This document shows positions 18,845-28,066 of a DNA stretch of 59,627 nucleotides, piece after piece. The translations under genes and the position numbers were made by a program. This stretch comes from Aureimonas altamirensis. Lineage in GTDB: Bacteria; Pseudomonadota; Alphaproteobacteria; Rhizobiales; Rhizobiaceae. Under the pieces are notes generated by a model. It worked only from the letters and a program-made list of their open reading frames with translations. It had not been told where the DNA came from and searched no databases. The number at the start of each line of letters is the position of its first letter. Within the stretch, counting starts at the first letter, position 1. The stretch lies in contig NZ_BBWQ01000017.1 in NCBI RefSeq assembly GCF_001463885.1, forward strand, positions 1 to 59,627, written 5' to 3'.

Positions 18845-20584
18845 CTATTCGGCAACCTGCATGAATGGGGGCAGGGCATCCTGCGCGGCGCTCAGGCGCG
18901 CATAGTGTCCGCCACTCGCCACCAGGGCATCGTGGCTGCCCTGTTCCACGATGCGGCCCATGTCGATGACGACGATGCGGTCGGCATGGCGGATCGTGGA
19001 CAGGCGATGCGCGATGACGAGCGAGGTCCGCCCGCGCGACAGCTCGGCCAAGGCGCCCTGGATCGCGCGTTCGGTTTCGGTGTCGAGCGCCGATGTGGCC
19101 TCGTCGAGAATGAGGATCTCCGGATCTTTCAGGAACATGCGGGCGATGGACAGGCGCTGCTTCTGCCCGCCCGACAGCTTGACCCCGCGTTCGCCGACGA
19201 TGGTGTCCAGGCCCTCAGGCAGCGCGGCGACGGTTTCCGTCAGATTGGCGCGGCGCACCGCCTCGATGATGTCTTCCTCGGTCGCGTCGAGCCGTCCGTA
19301 GGCGATGTTTTCGCGTACGCTGCCGCCGAACAGGAACACATCCTGTTGCACCACGCCGATATGCTGGCGCAGCGAAGCCATCGAGATATCGCGGATATCG
19401 ATACCGTCGATGGTGATGGAGCCGCCCGTGACATCGTAGAAGCGCGGCACCAGAGAGCAGATGGTCGTCTTGCCGGCTCCGGAGGGGCCGACGAAAGCCA
19501 CAGTCTCGCCGGGCTGGACAGCCAGATCGATGCCGTTCAGCACAGGCTGCCCGGCCACGTAGGCAAAGTGCACGTCGTTGAAGCGCACCGCGCCGGTGAT
19601 GCCCTGCAACTCCTGCGCATCCGGCCTATCGACGATATCGGGCCGCGTATCCATGAAGTCGAGATAGCGGCGAAAGCCTGCGATGCCCTTGGGGTAGGTT
19701 TCCAGAACGGCGGCGATCTTTTCCACGGGCCGGAAGAAGACGTTGACCAGCAGCAGGAAGCTGACGAAGCCGCCGATGGTCAGTCCGCCCTGGACGACGA
19801 ACCAGGTTCCCGCCACCATCACGATGATCTGCGTCAGGCGCATCGACATGTAATTGAGCGACTGGCTGGCCGCCATGATGCGATAGGCATCCAGCTTGCG
19901 GGCCCGATAGCGCATGTTGTCTTCGCGGAAGAGATTGCGCTCGTGCTCTTCGTTGGTGAACGATTTCACCACGCGGATGCCGCCGACATTCTCTTCGATC
20001 CGGGCGTTGAAATCGCCGACGCTCCGGTAGATGGCGCGCCACGTATCGGCCATGCGCGCGCCGTAGCGCGCGGTCAGCCAGGTGCCGAAGGGCACGATGA
20101 CGGCGGTGATCATCGCCAGCGGCGGATGGATGTACAGCATCAGCAGGAAGGCGCCGATGAAGGTCATGATGGCGATGAAGAGATCCTCGGGCCCGTGATG
20201 GGCGATCTCGCCGATCTCTTCCAGGTCCTTGGTCAGGCGGGCCACCAGATGGCCGGTCTTGTTGTTGTCGAAGTAGCCGAAGGACAGTTTCTGAAGATGG
20301 TCGAAGGCGCGCGCCCGCATCTCCGTTTCGATGTTGATGCCCAGCATGTGCCCAAAATAGGTGACGACGGCCATCAACCCGGTGTTGACCGCATAGAGCA
20401 CCAGAAGGCCCGCCGTCGCCAGCAGAACCAGCCCCCATTCGCCACGCGGGAGAAGGTCGTCCACGAAGACCTTGACCGCGATAGGGAAGCCGAGTTCCAG
20501 AAGCCCCGCCAGCACCGCGCATCCGAAATCGACGGCGAAAAGCCCCTTCCAGGGAGCATAATAGGCGAAGAAACGTCTGAGCAT
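18845..20584 (-). CDS. ABC exporter, fused permease-ATPase (MsbA-like)
   Basis: 579-residue half-transporter. A six-helix ABC exporter membrane domain (about 1-310, starting MLRRFFAYYAPWKGLFAVDF) precedes a nucleotide-binding domain with Walker A GPSGAGKTT, signature LSGGQKQRLSIAR, Walker B ILILDEATSALD and switch His in IAHRLST. Such homodimeric exporters move lipids, drugs or peptides. The substrate cannot be told; MsbA-type lipid flipping and multidrug export are both possible. It sits between the autotransporter and YihY genes, all leftward. Confidence 0.88.
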   Translation of the reverse strand: MLRRFFAYYAPWKGLFAVDFGCAVLAGLLELGFPIAVKVFVDDLLPRGEWGLVLLATAGLLVLYAVNTGLMAVVTYFGHMLGINIETEMRARAFDHLQKLSFGYFDNNKTGHLVARLTKDLEEIGEIAHHGPEDLFIAIMTFIGAFLLMLYIHPPLAMITAVIVPFGTWLTARYGARMADTWRAIYRSVGDFNARIEENVGGIRVVKSFTNEEHERNLFREDNMRYRARKLDAYRIMAASQSLNYMSMRLTQIIVMVAGTWFVVQGGLTIGGFVSFLLLVNVFFRPVEKIAAVLETYPKGIAGFRRYLDFMDTRPDIVDRPDAQELQGITGAVRFNDVHFAYVAGQPVLNGIDLAVQPGETVAFVGPSGAGKTTICSLVPRFYDVTGGSITIDGIDIRDISMASLRQHIGVVQQDVFLFGGSVRENIAYGRLDATEEDIIEAVRRANLTETVAALPEGLDTIVGERGVKLSGGQKQRLSIARMFLKDPEILILDEATSALDTETERAIQGALAELSRGRTSLVIAHRLSTIRHADRIVVIDMGRIVEQGSHDALVASGGHYARLSAAQDALPPFMQVAE

Positions 20585-20663
20585 GGGACAGCCACCGTAA
20601 TGTCTACCGGCAGGCTCTAGTATTCGTGAATTGCCGTGTCAACTTTACCGACGGCAGCGCACC

Positions 20664-21782
20664 TCAAGCCTGTTCGCCCAGCGTATCGGCCATCCGCGCG
20701 CCGCGCATGCCCATGGGCTTGGCAGGCTTTCTGGTTGTATCAGCTGCGGTCTGATGCTCCATCTCGGCGTTCAGCTCCGCGCCCAGCAGCACCACCATGG
20801 CCGATACCCACATCCATGTCATGAAGCCGATGGCGGCACCGAGCGAGCCGTAGGTTTCGTCATAGGAGCCGAAGTTCTGCGCATACCAGGAGAACGCGAT
20901 GGAGAACGCCACCCACAGCACCGCCGCAACCACGGCGCCCCAGGAGACCCAGCGCCAGCGGGCGCGGACCCGGCTGGGCCCGAACCGGTAGATGATCGAC
21001 AGCCCGCCTGCCACGATGGCCAGCAGGATGGGCCAGCGCAGCAGAAGCAGCCATCCTTCGACCGGGCCGAGGCGCAGGAAGTCCAGGACGATCGGCAGCA
21101 GGATCACGCCTGAGAGTGCGAGGATCAGGAACAGGATCGTGGCCAGGGTGAAGCCGAGCGTGATCAGCGTCAGCATGACGAAGCTTCGCTTCTCTTCCTC
21201 TTCATAGACGATGTTCATCGCATCGAAGAGCGTCTTCATGCCGGCATTGGCGCTCCACAGCGCGATGCCGAGACCGAAGATGAGGCCGAAACCAAGCTGG
21301 CTTGCGCCCTTGCTGGCAACGCGCTCCATCTGCTCGCCGACGATCTCGACCGCGCCGGCGGGCAGGAGATCGTAAAGGACCTGCATCTGGGAGTTGAGCG
21401 CCGCCGTATCGGTGAACAGGCCGTAGATCGAGACGAGCGCCGTTATCGCCGGAAAGATCGCCAGCAGGGCGTAGAAGGTCACCCCGGCGGCAACCAGCAT
21501 CAGCCGATCGTTCATGAACTCCTGGACGGTCCGCCACAGGATATCCTTCCACCCCTTGGCCGGTATCTGCTGCGGCCGGGTCACCTGCCGGCCATGCGGA
21601 TCTTTCAGCGGGTCGTGGTTTTTCGGCGTTCGTGTCTGCCGGTCGGCGGCGCGCACATCCTGACCGACCGTCCACGCGATTGCCCCGATCGACGCAATCG
21701 AGGCGATACCCGCCGCGATGCCCGCCCAATTCGCTGCCGTCCGGCCGCCCCGATAGTTCCGCAAAAGCCTGTTCCCCGCCAT
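20664..21782 (-). CDS. YihY/virulence factor BrkB-family membrane protein
   Basis: 372-residue inner-membrane protein with about six helices. An N-terminal hydrophobic helix precedes a charged region (residues ~35-70) and the YihY core: RLMLVAAGVTFYALLAIFPA, LIFGLGIALWSANAGMKTLF and SLGAAIGFMTWMWVSAMVVL with ELNAE just after. The family was once labelled RNase BN, but that label is wrong and the function remains unclear. The C-terminal ~35 residues are polar. 79 bp separate it from the ABC exporter, so the two may be co-transcribed. Confidence 0.85.
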   Translation of the reverse strand: MAGNRLLRNYRGGRTAANWAGIAAGIASIASIGAIAWTVGQDVRAADRQTRTPKNHDPLKDPHGRQVTRPQQIPAKGWKDILWRTVQEFMNDRLMLVAAGVTFYALLAIFPAITALVSIYGLFTDTAALNSQMQVLYDLLPAGAVEIVGEQMERVASKGASQLGFGLIFGLGIALWSANAGMKTLFDAMNIVYEEEEKRSFVMLTLITLGFTLATILFLILALSGVILLPIVLDFLRLGPVEGWLLLLRWPILLAIVAGGLSIIYRFGPSRVRARWRWVSWGAVVAAVLWVAFSIAFSWYAQNFGSYDETYGSLGAAIGFMTWMWVSAMVVLLGAELNAEMEHQTAADTTRKPAKPMGMRGARMADTLGEQA

Positions 21783-21831
21783 ACGCCGACTGGAGGCTCA
21801 ACGCATCACGCCACGAAGCGATCCATCCGCT

Positions 21832-22713
21832 CTAGCGCGCCACCAGCAGCTCCATGAGGCTTCGCGTGGCCCTTGTGTGGTGTCGCTGGCGGTGAAGAAG
21901 AGCGGTGAACGCCCGGCCCATATGCGGGATGGCGATGGCGCGCACGCGGCCGGCCGCAACGGCAAGCTCGATAGCCCGGCCCGACAGCACGCTGGCCGCA
22001 TCGCTGCTCATCACGGCGGCGAGGATGGATTCGTTGGAGGGTTCTTCCAGCATGACGCGCAGCCCCTGGAGGGCTATTTCGTGGCTGGCAAGATGTTCCT
22101 CGAAGCGGGCACGCGTGCCGGAGCCCGGTTCACGCAGCACCCAGTCGGTCTCGCCATAGCGCCGCACATCGACACGGTGCAGCCCGGCCCAGGGGTGCCC
22201 GATGCCCACCACAAGGCACAATTCGTCGTCCGCAACCTTGGTTGCCATCAAGGCGGGCTCGTCCACGAGGCCCTCCACCACGCCGATATCCGCCTCGCCC
22301 TGCATAAGGGCGTGAGCAGCCTGCGTGGTGTTGCCGACCGTCAGTTCCACCTGCACGCGCGGATACAGCGTCCGCAGACGCACCAGATGCGGCGGCAGCC
22401 AGTAGCTGGCCACCGTCTGGCTGGCATGGATGCGCACCCGGCCCATCACCTGATCGCTCCAGTCGGCCAGTGAAAGCTCGGCCGTTTCCACCCGCGCCAG
22501 GATCGCCCGCGCCTCGTCCACGAAATGCCGGCCGGCATCGGTAAGCTCTATGCGCCGGCCGACCCGGTCGAAGAAACGGACGGCGTAACGCGCCTCGAGC
22601 GCCGCCACCGAGGCGCTGACGGCAGACTGCGTCAGGTTGAGGGCAGCGGCCGCGCGCGTCATGTGCTGACTATGCGCAACGGCCAGAAAGATACGGAGCT
22701 GTTCCAGCGTCAT
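21832..22713 (-). CDS. LysR-family regulator, divergent to yeiH
   Basis: 293-residue LysR regulator. The N-terminal winged helix MTLEQLRIFLAVAHSQHMTR with AAALNLTQSAVSASVAALE is classical, followed by a periplasmic-binding-like effector domain (about 90-290). ATG 22713 gives the standard N-terminus; ATG 22725 would add four residues. Its divergence from a YeiH-family gene matches the recurrent YeiE-YeiH arrangement, in which the regulator responds to sulfite in enterobacteria. Sulfite sensing here is inference. The last ~20 residues are basic and unusual but not diagnostic. Confidence 0.88.
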   Translation of the reverse strand: MTLEQLRIFLAVAHSQHMTRAAAALNLTQSAVSASVAALEARYAVRFFDRVGRRIELTDAGRHFVDEARAILARVETAELSLADWSDQVMGRVRIHASQTVASYWLPPHLVRLRTLYPRVQVELTVGNTTQAAHALMQGEADIGVVEGLVDEPALMATKVADDELCLVVGIGHPWAGLHRVDVRRYGETDWVLREPGSGTRARFEEHLASHEIALQGLRVMLEEPSNESILAAVMSSDAASVLSGRAIELAVAAGRVRAIAIPHMGRAFTALLHRQRHHTRATRSLMELLVAR

Positions 22714-22723
22714 GCAATAACCC

Positions 22724-22756
22724 ATCGATAGAATCGATCGAAACGAGAATAATTAT
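22724..22756. promoter_or_regulatory. Candidate LysR operator in the divergent promoter region
   Basis: The ~110 bp between the lysR and yeiH starts contains two adjacent ATCGAT copies (22724-22729 and 22733-22738) and the perfect palindrome ATAATTAT (22749-22756). It is also AT-rich compared with its surroundings. LysR regulators usually bind dyads of the T-N11-A type in such shared regions, so this is the likely operator; exact boundaries are inference. Confidence 0.5.
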
Positions 22757-22822
22757 CCGTTGGATTTGTCGATAGCGCGAGATCAGATTTGGATGGATTT
22801 TCCATGATCGGACCATGCGACG

Positions 22823-23887
22823 ATGACAATCGACCGCCATATCGCAGATGCGCGCAAAACAGCACTCGTACTGCCCACTATCCGGCAAAATGGCGTCCTG
22901 CGGTTTTCGCTGTCGATCCTGCCGGGAATTGGGCTGACGTTAGGCATCGCGCTTGTTGCCCTGATGGTTCAGCACCTGTCGGGAATTGCGGCGTTGAGCC
23001 CACTGATCGTCGCCATCGTGCTCGGCATGACAATCCGCAACATGGCGGGCCCCATCGCCATCGCCAGGCCGGGTATCGCCTTTTCGCTGCGGCGGGTCTT
23101 ACGCTTCGCTATCGTGCTGCTTGGCATGCAGCTTACCATCTGGCAGGTGATGGAAATCGGCCCGACGGGCTTTGCCATCATCGTCGCGACGCTTGTCTGC
23201 AGCTTCGTCTTCATCAAGACTGCGGGGCGCGCCCTTGGCGTGGAGCGCAAGCTGGCCGAACTGATCGCGGCCGGCACTTCCATATGTGGCGCGTCGGCGG
23301 TGATCGCCACAAATACGGTGACGCGCGCCCATGAAGAGGATGTGGCCTACGCTATCGCCTGCGTGACGGTGTTCGGCTCCATTGCCATGCTGCTACTGCC
23401 GGTGTTGGCGCCGATGCTGGACCTGGCCCCGAACCTGTACGGCCTGTGGGCCGGTGCAACCATCCACGAAGTGGCGCAGGTCGTGGCGGCGGCCTTTCAG
23501 GGCGGCGAGGTTGCGGGCCAGTTCGGCACGGTTGCCAAGCTCAGCCGCGTCATGTTGCTGGCGCCGCTTATCCTGGCTCTTGGCTTCATGCAGATGCGCC
23601 GCGCCCGCAGTGGGCCGCAAGATGGCCCCGGCGTGCCCGTTCCCTGGTTCGTCTTCGGCTTCATCGCGATGATGCTGGTTAACAGCGTCGTCAGCGTACC
23701 GGCCAACCTTCAATCCGGCATCGTCACGGCCACGAGCTTCCTGCTGGCCGCGGCGCTTGCGGCTATGGGGCTGGAAACGGATATCGGCAAACTGTGTGCA
23801 AAGGGCATTCGCCCATTGGCGCTGGGCGCAATCGGAACAGTGTTCATCACCGGCTTCGGCCTGACGCTGATCCTCGCCTTTATGTAA
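22823..23887 (+). CDS. YeiH-family (UPF0324) membrane protein, putative sulfate exporter
   Basis: 354-residue inner-membrane protein with about ten helices. Conserved stretches GLTLGIALVALMVQHLSG, ELIAAGTSICGASAVIATN and ATIHEVAQVVAAAFQGG mark the YeiH/UPF0324 family. Members are called putative sulfate exporters; physiological evidence is thin and links some to sulfite tolerance. The divergent LysR gene probably controls it. The 3' end overlaps the convergent VanZ gene by 8 nt. Confidence 0.87.
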   Translation: MTIDRHIADARKTALVLPTIRQNGVLRFSLSILPGIGLTLGIALVALMVQHLSGIAALSPLIVAIVLGMTIRNMAGPIAIARPGIAFSLRRVLRFAIVLLGMQLTIWQVMEIGPTGFAIIVATLVCSFVFIKTAGRALGVERKLAELIAAGTSICGASAVIATNTVTRAHEEDVAYAIACVTVFGSIAMLLLPVLAPMLDLAPNLYGLWAGATIHEVAQVVAAAFQGGEVAGQFGTVAKLSRVMLLAPLILALGFMQMRRARSGPQDGPGVPVPWFVFGFIAMMLVNSVVSVPANLQSGIVTATSFLLAAALAAMGLETDIGKLCAKGIRPLALGAIGTVFITGFGLTLILAFM

Positions 23888-24230
23888 GGCGCAACGCACG
23901 GATGCGGGCGATCGCACCACCCGCCAGCGCGCCAAGGCAAGCTCCCGCCGCCTTGAAAAGAGCATCGTCCACCCGGCCATGACGGCCGGGAACGAGGTTT
24001 TGCGCGAGCTCCAGCCCCACGGATCCGGCCACCAGCAGGCCCAGCACCAGCGGAATGCGCTTCGGGTACGCCGCGCCGAACAGGGCGCCCAGAACCAGAT
24101 AGGCGCCGAGCCGCTCGATATTGACCGGCGCGGAGGAAACCGGCCGCATCGAGATGGGACTGAGCGTCACGAAGGCGATGAAGGCGAGCGCGCCCCATGC
24201 GGCGACCTTGATGAGGATCTTGAGCTTCAT
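23880..24230 (-). CDS. VanZ-like small membrane protein
   Basis: 116 residues with about four hydrophobic helices; PVNIERLGAYLVLGALFGAA and LVPGRHGRVDDALFKAAGA follow the VanZ family pattern. VanZ-like proteins are small membrane proteins of unclear function; the name comes from a teicoplanin-resistance gene and does not imply resistance here. ATG 24230 is chosen because the longer frame upstream is antisense to the transglycosylase gene. Stop codons of this gene and yeiH interlock. Confidence 0.7.
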   Translation of the reverse strand: MKLKILIKVAAWGALAFIAFVTLSPISMRPVSSAPVNIERLGAYLVLGALFGAAYPKRIPLVLGLLVAGSVGLELAQNLVPGRHGRVDDALFKAAGACLGALAGGAIARIRALRLT

Positions 24231-24256
24231 GCCGTCCGATATGGACCGGAAACCGG

Positions 24257-24844
24257 CTATCGGCAATTGCGCAATTGCGCTTCGTACCGGTTGGCCATCG
24301 TGGCTGTACGGCGCGCGGCGCCCTGTATGGCGCTGTTGCTGCGCCAGCTTCCGCGCGCATAGCCCGCATGCCCGGAGTAATAGGCAAGATAAAGATTGTA
24401 CGGGTCGGTGCGGCTGATGCCGTTCCGCTGGTGACTGGTGTAGTGATACCAGCCGACGAAATGGATCGCGTCGGAAAAATCGTTGCGGCGGGCCATGCTG
24501 CGGCCGGTGCGGCGCTTGTACTCTTCCCACGTACCGTCAAGCGCTTGCGCATAGCCATAGGCCGTCGACTTGCGCTTCCAGGGAATGAATCCCAGAAGCT
24601 TGGTGCGCTGAGGACGGGCGCGTGCCTCGAAGTTGGACTCGGCCTGGATCGTCGCCATCAGGATCGGCACGGGCACGCCGAACTCCTTCTGGGTACGCTC
24701 GGCGGCGCGCTCCCAATTGTTGAAGAGGCCGTCCTTCTGCTGGAAGATCGCACAGCTATTGGCCGTGTTGGTGGGTGCGGAGGCGCATGCAGCCAGCGGC
24801 AGGACAAGCGCGAGCAACAGATACTGCTTGGCAACTCTTATCAT
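24257..24844 (-). CDS. Lytic transglycosylase (SLT domain) lipoprotein
   Basis: 195-residue lipoprotein with lipobox LAAC (Cys20) after MIRVAKQYLLLALVLP. The mature part has a Slt-type goose-lysozyme fold: FGVPVPILMATIQAESNF contains the catalytic Glu in ESNF, followed by STAYGYAQALDGTWEEYKR and YNLYLAYYSGHAGY. Such enzymes cleave the glycan strand of peptidoglycan with 1,6-anhydro formation. The ATG at 24844 correctly positions the lipobox. It lies 26 bp upstream of the VanZ gene and may be co-transcribed with it. Confidence 0.88.
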   Translation of the reverse strand: MIRVAKQYLLLALVLPLAACASAPTNTANSCAIFQQKDGLFNNWERAAERTQKEFGVPVPILMATIQAESNFEARARPQRTKLLGFIPWKRKSTAYGYAQALDGTWEEYKRRTGRSMARRNDFSDAIHFVGWYHYTSHQRNGISRTDPYNLYLAYYSGHAGYARGSWRSNSAIQGAARRTATMANRYEAQLRNCR

Positions 24845-24937
24845 GCCGGCAGGGTAGGGCATCGAGCTTAACAGCCTGTTTCGACACACGTTAGAATTGC
24901 TTGGCTTTGGTTAAGGTTCGGGCGTAAACCGCTTTGC

Positions 24938-25837
24938 ATGAGCGCATCGTCCATGCCCCTGCGGCACCTGTTCCTGGCCCTCTGCGTCGTCGCGGTGTGG
25001 GGAACGAACTTCGTCATCATTCGCATCGGGCTGGACCACCTGCCGCCGCTGCTGTTCGCGACGCTTCGCTTTTTGCTGGCGGCGTTTCCGCTGGTCTTCT
25101 TCATGCCGCGTCCCCGAACCTCGATCGGCAATCTGGCGGCTTACGGCATCCTGATCGGGGCAGGCCAGTTCGGCATCCTGTTCGTGGCCATGCGTGGGCA
25201 CATTTCGCCGGGGCTGGCCTCGCTCGTCATCCAGTGCCAGGTCTTCTTCACCATCGGGCTTGCCATCGCGCTGACGGGCGAGAAGGTTCGCGGCTTTCAG
25301 TGGGCGGCGCTGCTGCTTGCCGCCAGCGGCATCGTTATCATCGCGCTCCATACGGATGGCGATACGAGCGTGCTCGGCCTGTGCCTCGTGCTGGTGGCCG
25401 CGATGTGCTGGGCAGGCGGCAACATCGTCTCCAAGCGCAGCGGGGTCACCGACATGCTCCCCTATGTCGTCTGGTCTAGCCTCTTTGCCATCCCGCCGCT
25501 CGCTGCACTCAGCCTGATGCTGGAGGGCTGGCCCGCCATCCGCGCCGGGCTTGCCAATGCGGATGCTTACACATGGGCGGCCGTGCTTTGGCAGAGCGTC
25601 GGCAATACGATGTTCGGCTACGGCGCGTGGGCTTTCCTGCTGGGGCGTTACCCAGCGGCGACGGTGACACCCCTGGCGCTGCTGGTGCCCGTCTTCGGCA
25701 TGGGCGCTTCCTACCTGTTCCTGGGCGAGGCGCTACCGGCGTGGAAGCTGGGATCGGCCGCACTGGTGCTGTGCGGCCTGACGGTGGGCATCCTGTATCC
25801 GCGCTGGCAGGCCCGGCGCCTGACGCGGCAGGCTTGA
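24938..25837 (+). CDS. EamA-family (DMT superfamily) transporter
   Basis: 299-residue membrane protein with ten predicted helices in two EamA repeats (WGTNFVIIRIGLDHLPPLLF at the first; WAAVLWQSVGNTMFGYGAWA at the second). Close in pattern to O-acetylserine/cysteine exporters such as EamA/YdeD, but substrates in this superfamily vary widely. It is divergent from the transglycosylase with a 93 bp gap. Confidence 0.83.
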   Translation: MSASSMPLRHLFLALCVVAVWGTNFVIIRIGLDHLPPLLFATLRFLLAAFPLVFFMPRPRTSIGNLAAYGILIGAGQFGILFVAMRGHISPGLASLVIQCQVFFTIGLAIALTGEKVRGFQWAALLLAASGIVIIALHTDGDTSVLGLCLVLVAAMCWAGGNIVSKRSGVTDMLPYVVWSSLFAIPPLAALSLMLEGWPAIRAGLANADAYTWAAVLWQSVGNTMFGYGAWAFLLGRYPAATVTPLALLVPVFGMGASYLFLGEALPAWKLGSAALVLCGLTVGILYPRWQARRLTRQA

Positions 25838-25868
25838 ACAGGCCCCGGCAAGGCCGGGCCGACGCAGA

Positions 25869-25892
25869 CGGTGGCGACGTCCGACGCCACCG
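25869..25892. repeat. Perfect inverted repeat after the EamA gene
   Basis: CGGTGGCG at 25869-25876 and CGCCACCG at 25885-25892 with an 8-nt loop. It can form a stable hairpin 32 bp after the eamA stop, but no T-run follows, so at best it is an atypical terminator. Confidence 0.45.
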
Positions 25893-25979
25893 GAAACCAT
25901 CAGGGATGGGACTGTCGGTGAAACACCTGCGACTTTAATCGCGGGTTGCAAACTGCACTTTGAAAAAATGGGAAGATGG

Positions 25980-26051
25980 TACGCCCAAGGGGAATCGAAC
26001 CCCTGTTTGCGCCGTGAAAGGGCGCCGTCCTAACCGCTAGACGATGGGCGC
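25980..26051 (-). tRNA. tRNA-Glu (UUC)
   Basis: 72-nt cloverleaf read on the minus strand. The acceptor stem GCGCCCA pairs with TGGGCGT; the D-loop has AGCGGTTAGGA, the anticodon loop CTTTCAC gives anticodon TTC, and the T-arm is CAGGGGTTCGATTCCCCTT-like. CCA is not encoded. The anticodon arm and T-arm match the usual bacterial tRNA-Glu. Confidence 0.97.
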
Positions 26052-26104
26052 GGCACGAGGGTGTATAGGGTGAGTCGTTTTCCGACGCAACCCGCCCCCA
26101 AAAC

Positions 26105-26590
26105 TTATTTGGCCCCGTTTCCAACCAGCGGATGGTGCACGCGATCGCCCGGTTCGACGCCGTATCCGGCAGCTGCACCGCCGTTCAACTCCAGTACGTA
26201 GCGGACCGGCTCACCGGAGGGGATAGGCGTCAGCGACAGCGGCGTCGCATGGCGGGCGATCCGGGCAACGGTGCCGTCCTGCCGGATGAAGATCATGTCG
26301 AGGGGAATGAGCGTGTTCTTCATCCACATGGACACATCGCGCGACTCTCCGAAGTCGAAGAGCATGCCGTGGTCTTCGTCCATGCTGTTGCGGTTCATCA
26401 GCCCGGTTGCCCGGCTTTCCGGCGTGTCGGCGATCTCGACGGAGATGCGATGCGCGCCGCTGCTGGTAAGAAGTGTCGCCGTGGACCCGATGGAGCCGGA
26501 GGTGAAGACGAAATAGGAGACGATCGCAAGAACAAGAATGAAGGCGCCGGCGATCAGCCGGTTACGGCGCCCTTCGGTAATGGATGACAT
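26105..26590 (-). CDS. DUF192 secreted/membrane-anchored protein
   Basis: 161 residues. One N-terminal hydrophobic helix (RLIAGAFILVLAIVSYFVF) is followed by a DUF192 domain with the family signature ATGLMNRNSMDEDHGMLFDF and VSMWMKNTLIPLDMIFI. The domain is widespread, often exported, and has no firm function. Its ATG overlaps the stop of the upstream cold-shock gene (TGATG), so the two are translationally coupled, a pairing seen in other Hyphomicrobiales. Confidence 0.87.
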   Translation of the reverse strand: MSSITEGRRNRLIAGAFILVLAIVSYFVFTSGSIGSTATLLTSSGAHRISVEIADTPESRATGLMNRNSMDEDHGMLFDFGESRDVSMWMKNTLIPLDMIFIRQDGTVARIARHATPLSLTPIPSGEPVRYVLELNGGAAAGYGVEPGDRVHHPLVGNGAK

Positions 26591-27162
26591 CAATGCTCTA
26601 CCCTGTTGCCCGCCCCCGAGGCCGGCCGGATTTCGGCTGCCATCAGGCCCTTGGCCCCATTGCCGAAGCGTACGAACACTTCCTGTCCGGGGCGCAGTTC
26701 GGTCATGCCATAGCGGCGCAGCGTTTCCATGTGAATGAAAATGTCTTCCGTGCCCGCTCCGCGCGACAGAAAGCCATAGCCCTTGGTGCGGTTGAACCAT
26801 TTGACGGTGGCCAGTTCCAGATCGCTGGTCGGCTCCACCTTCAGCCGGGTGCGCGCGGGCGGCATCTGCGACGGGTGCACGGCGGTGGACTGGTCCATGG
26901 ACAGGATGCGGAAGGCCTGCAGCCCACGCTCGCCCTGCTGGACCTCGCAGACGATGCCCGCCCCCTCGCTGACTGTCGTATACCCGTCACGCCGAAGACA
27001 CGTCACATGCAGCAAAATGTCGCCCGACCCATCGTCTGGCACGATGAACCCGAAGCCCTTTGCGATATCGAACCACTTGATGTGGCCGGATACGACGATG
27101 CTGTCCACGCCACCCGCCTCCGGTCGCAGCTCCCGTTCGGTAGAAGATGCGCGTTCTGTCAT
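26590..27162 (-). CDS. Cold-shock protein with two CSD domains
   Basis: 190 residues with two cold-shock domains: [20 protein letters not shown] (about 25-90) and [20 protein letters not shown] (about 115-180). Both keep RNP1-type aromatic motifs (KGFGFI, KGYGFL), so both can bind single-stranded nucleic acid. Dual-CSD proteins are typical of alphaproteobacteria and act as RNA chaperones or stationary-phase regulators. ATG 27162 is chosen because the sequence upstream is not protein-like. Coupled to the DUF192 gene. Confidence 0.88.
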   Translation of the reverse strand: MTERASSTERELRPEAGGVDSIVVSGHIKWFDIAKGFGFIVPDDGSGDILLHVTCLRRDGYTTVSEGAGIVCEVQQGERGLQAFRILSMDQSTAVHPSQMPPARTRLKVEPTSDLELATVKWFNRTKGYGFLSRGAGTEDIFIHMETLRRYGMTELRPGQEVFVRFGNGAKGLMAAEIRPASGAGNRVEH

Positions 27163-27431
27163 CACAAAGGTCCGCCGATCCTGTCCAAGCCGAATCAAGC
27201 ATGAATGCGGCCACGCGCCAAGCCGTTTTGTCAGCGCGCCCGCCTTGTGCCTGATCCCTGCGCACATATCGGCGATTTGTGGCAAGGCAAGGTGTACAGG
27301 CGCCAACATCCAGCGCGCCGAAAGCCTGGCGTATGGTTTGGCCACGTGCGATGCAGTCCATCTTTGCCGCACGGCGGCAGACGCTCTACTTGTGGCGGCG
27401 AACCTTCAACGCATAAAGAGAAGTGGGTATC

Positions 27432-27872
27432 ATGCGCTATCTTCATACGATGGTCCGGGTCAGCGATATCGATCGGGCGCTCGAGTTCTACGAAGGCGCC
27501 CTCGGTCTGACCGAGGTGCGGCGGATCGAGAACGAAAAAGGGCGGTTCACCCTGGTTTTCCTAGCTGCGTCCGACGATTTGGAGGCCGCCCGCCAGAACA
27601 AGGCGCCGCTGGTCGAGCTGACTTACAACTGGGATCCGGAAGAGTATTCCGGCGGGCGCAATTTCGGGCATCTGGCCTACGAGGTGGACGACATCTACGC
27701 CACCTGCGCCAGATTGCAGCAGGCCGGGATCACCATCAACCGCCCCCCGCGCGATGGGCATATGGCCTTTGTCCGGTCGCCCGAGGGTATCTCGATCGAA
27801 CTTCTGCAGAAGGGCGAAGCGAAGGCCCCGGCAGAGCCCTGGGCCTCGATGCAGAACACCGGTGTCTGGTAA
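27432..27872 (+). CDS. gloA: Lactoylglutathione lyase (glyoxalase I)
   Basis: 146-residue VOC-fold enzyme converting the methylglyoxal-glutathione hemithioacetal to S-lactoylglutathione. All four metal ligands of the E. coli GloA type are present: His5, Glu62, His80 and Glu123. [18 protein letters not shown] and [13 protein letters not shown] are family-typical. ATG 27432 follows GAGAAG with suitable spacing; a GTG at 27423 is less likely. Confidence 0.94.
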   Translation: MRYLHTMVRVSDIDRALEFYEGALGLTEVRRIENEKGRFTLVFLAASDDLEAARQNKAPLVELTYNWDPEEYSGGRNFGHLAYEVDDIYATCARLQQAGITINRPPRDGHMAFVRSPEGISIELLQKGEAKAPAEPWASMQNTGVW

Positions 27873-28066
27873 CGCTATTGTTTCGCGCAAGCGTTATGGG
27901 TTAACTTCCGGTTGATCGGGTCGGAATTTGGCCCGAATGCTCATGGCATACAGCGCGGCAGCCGGCCCAGGCCGGCGCTGCGCGGGGACAGGAGCGGCGT
28001 CACGCCGTGCCGTTAATGCATGCTCTGCCTTTGGGTTGGCAGGCATGCGAGAGGGTGGAACGGATC

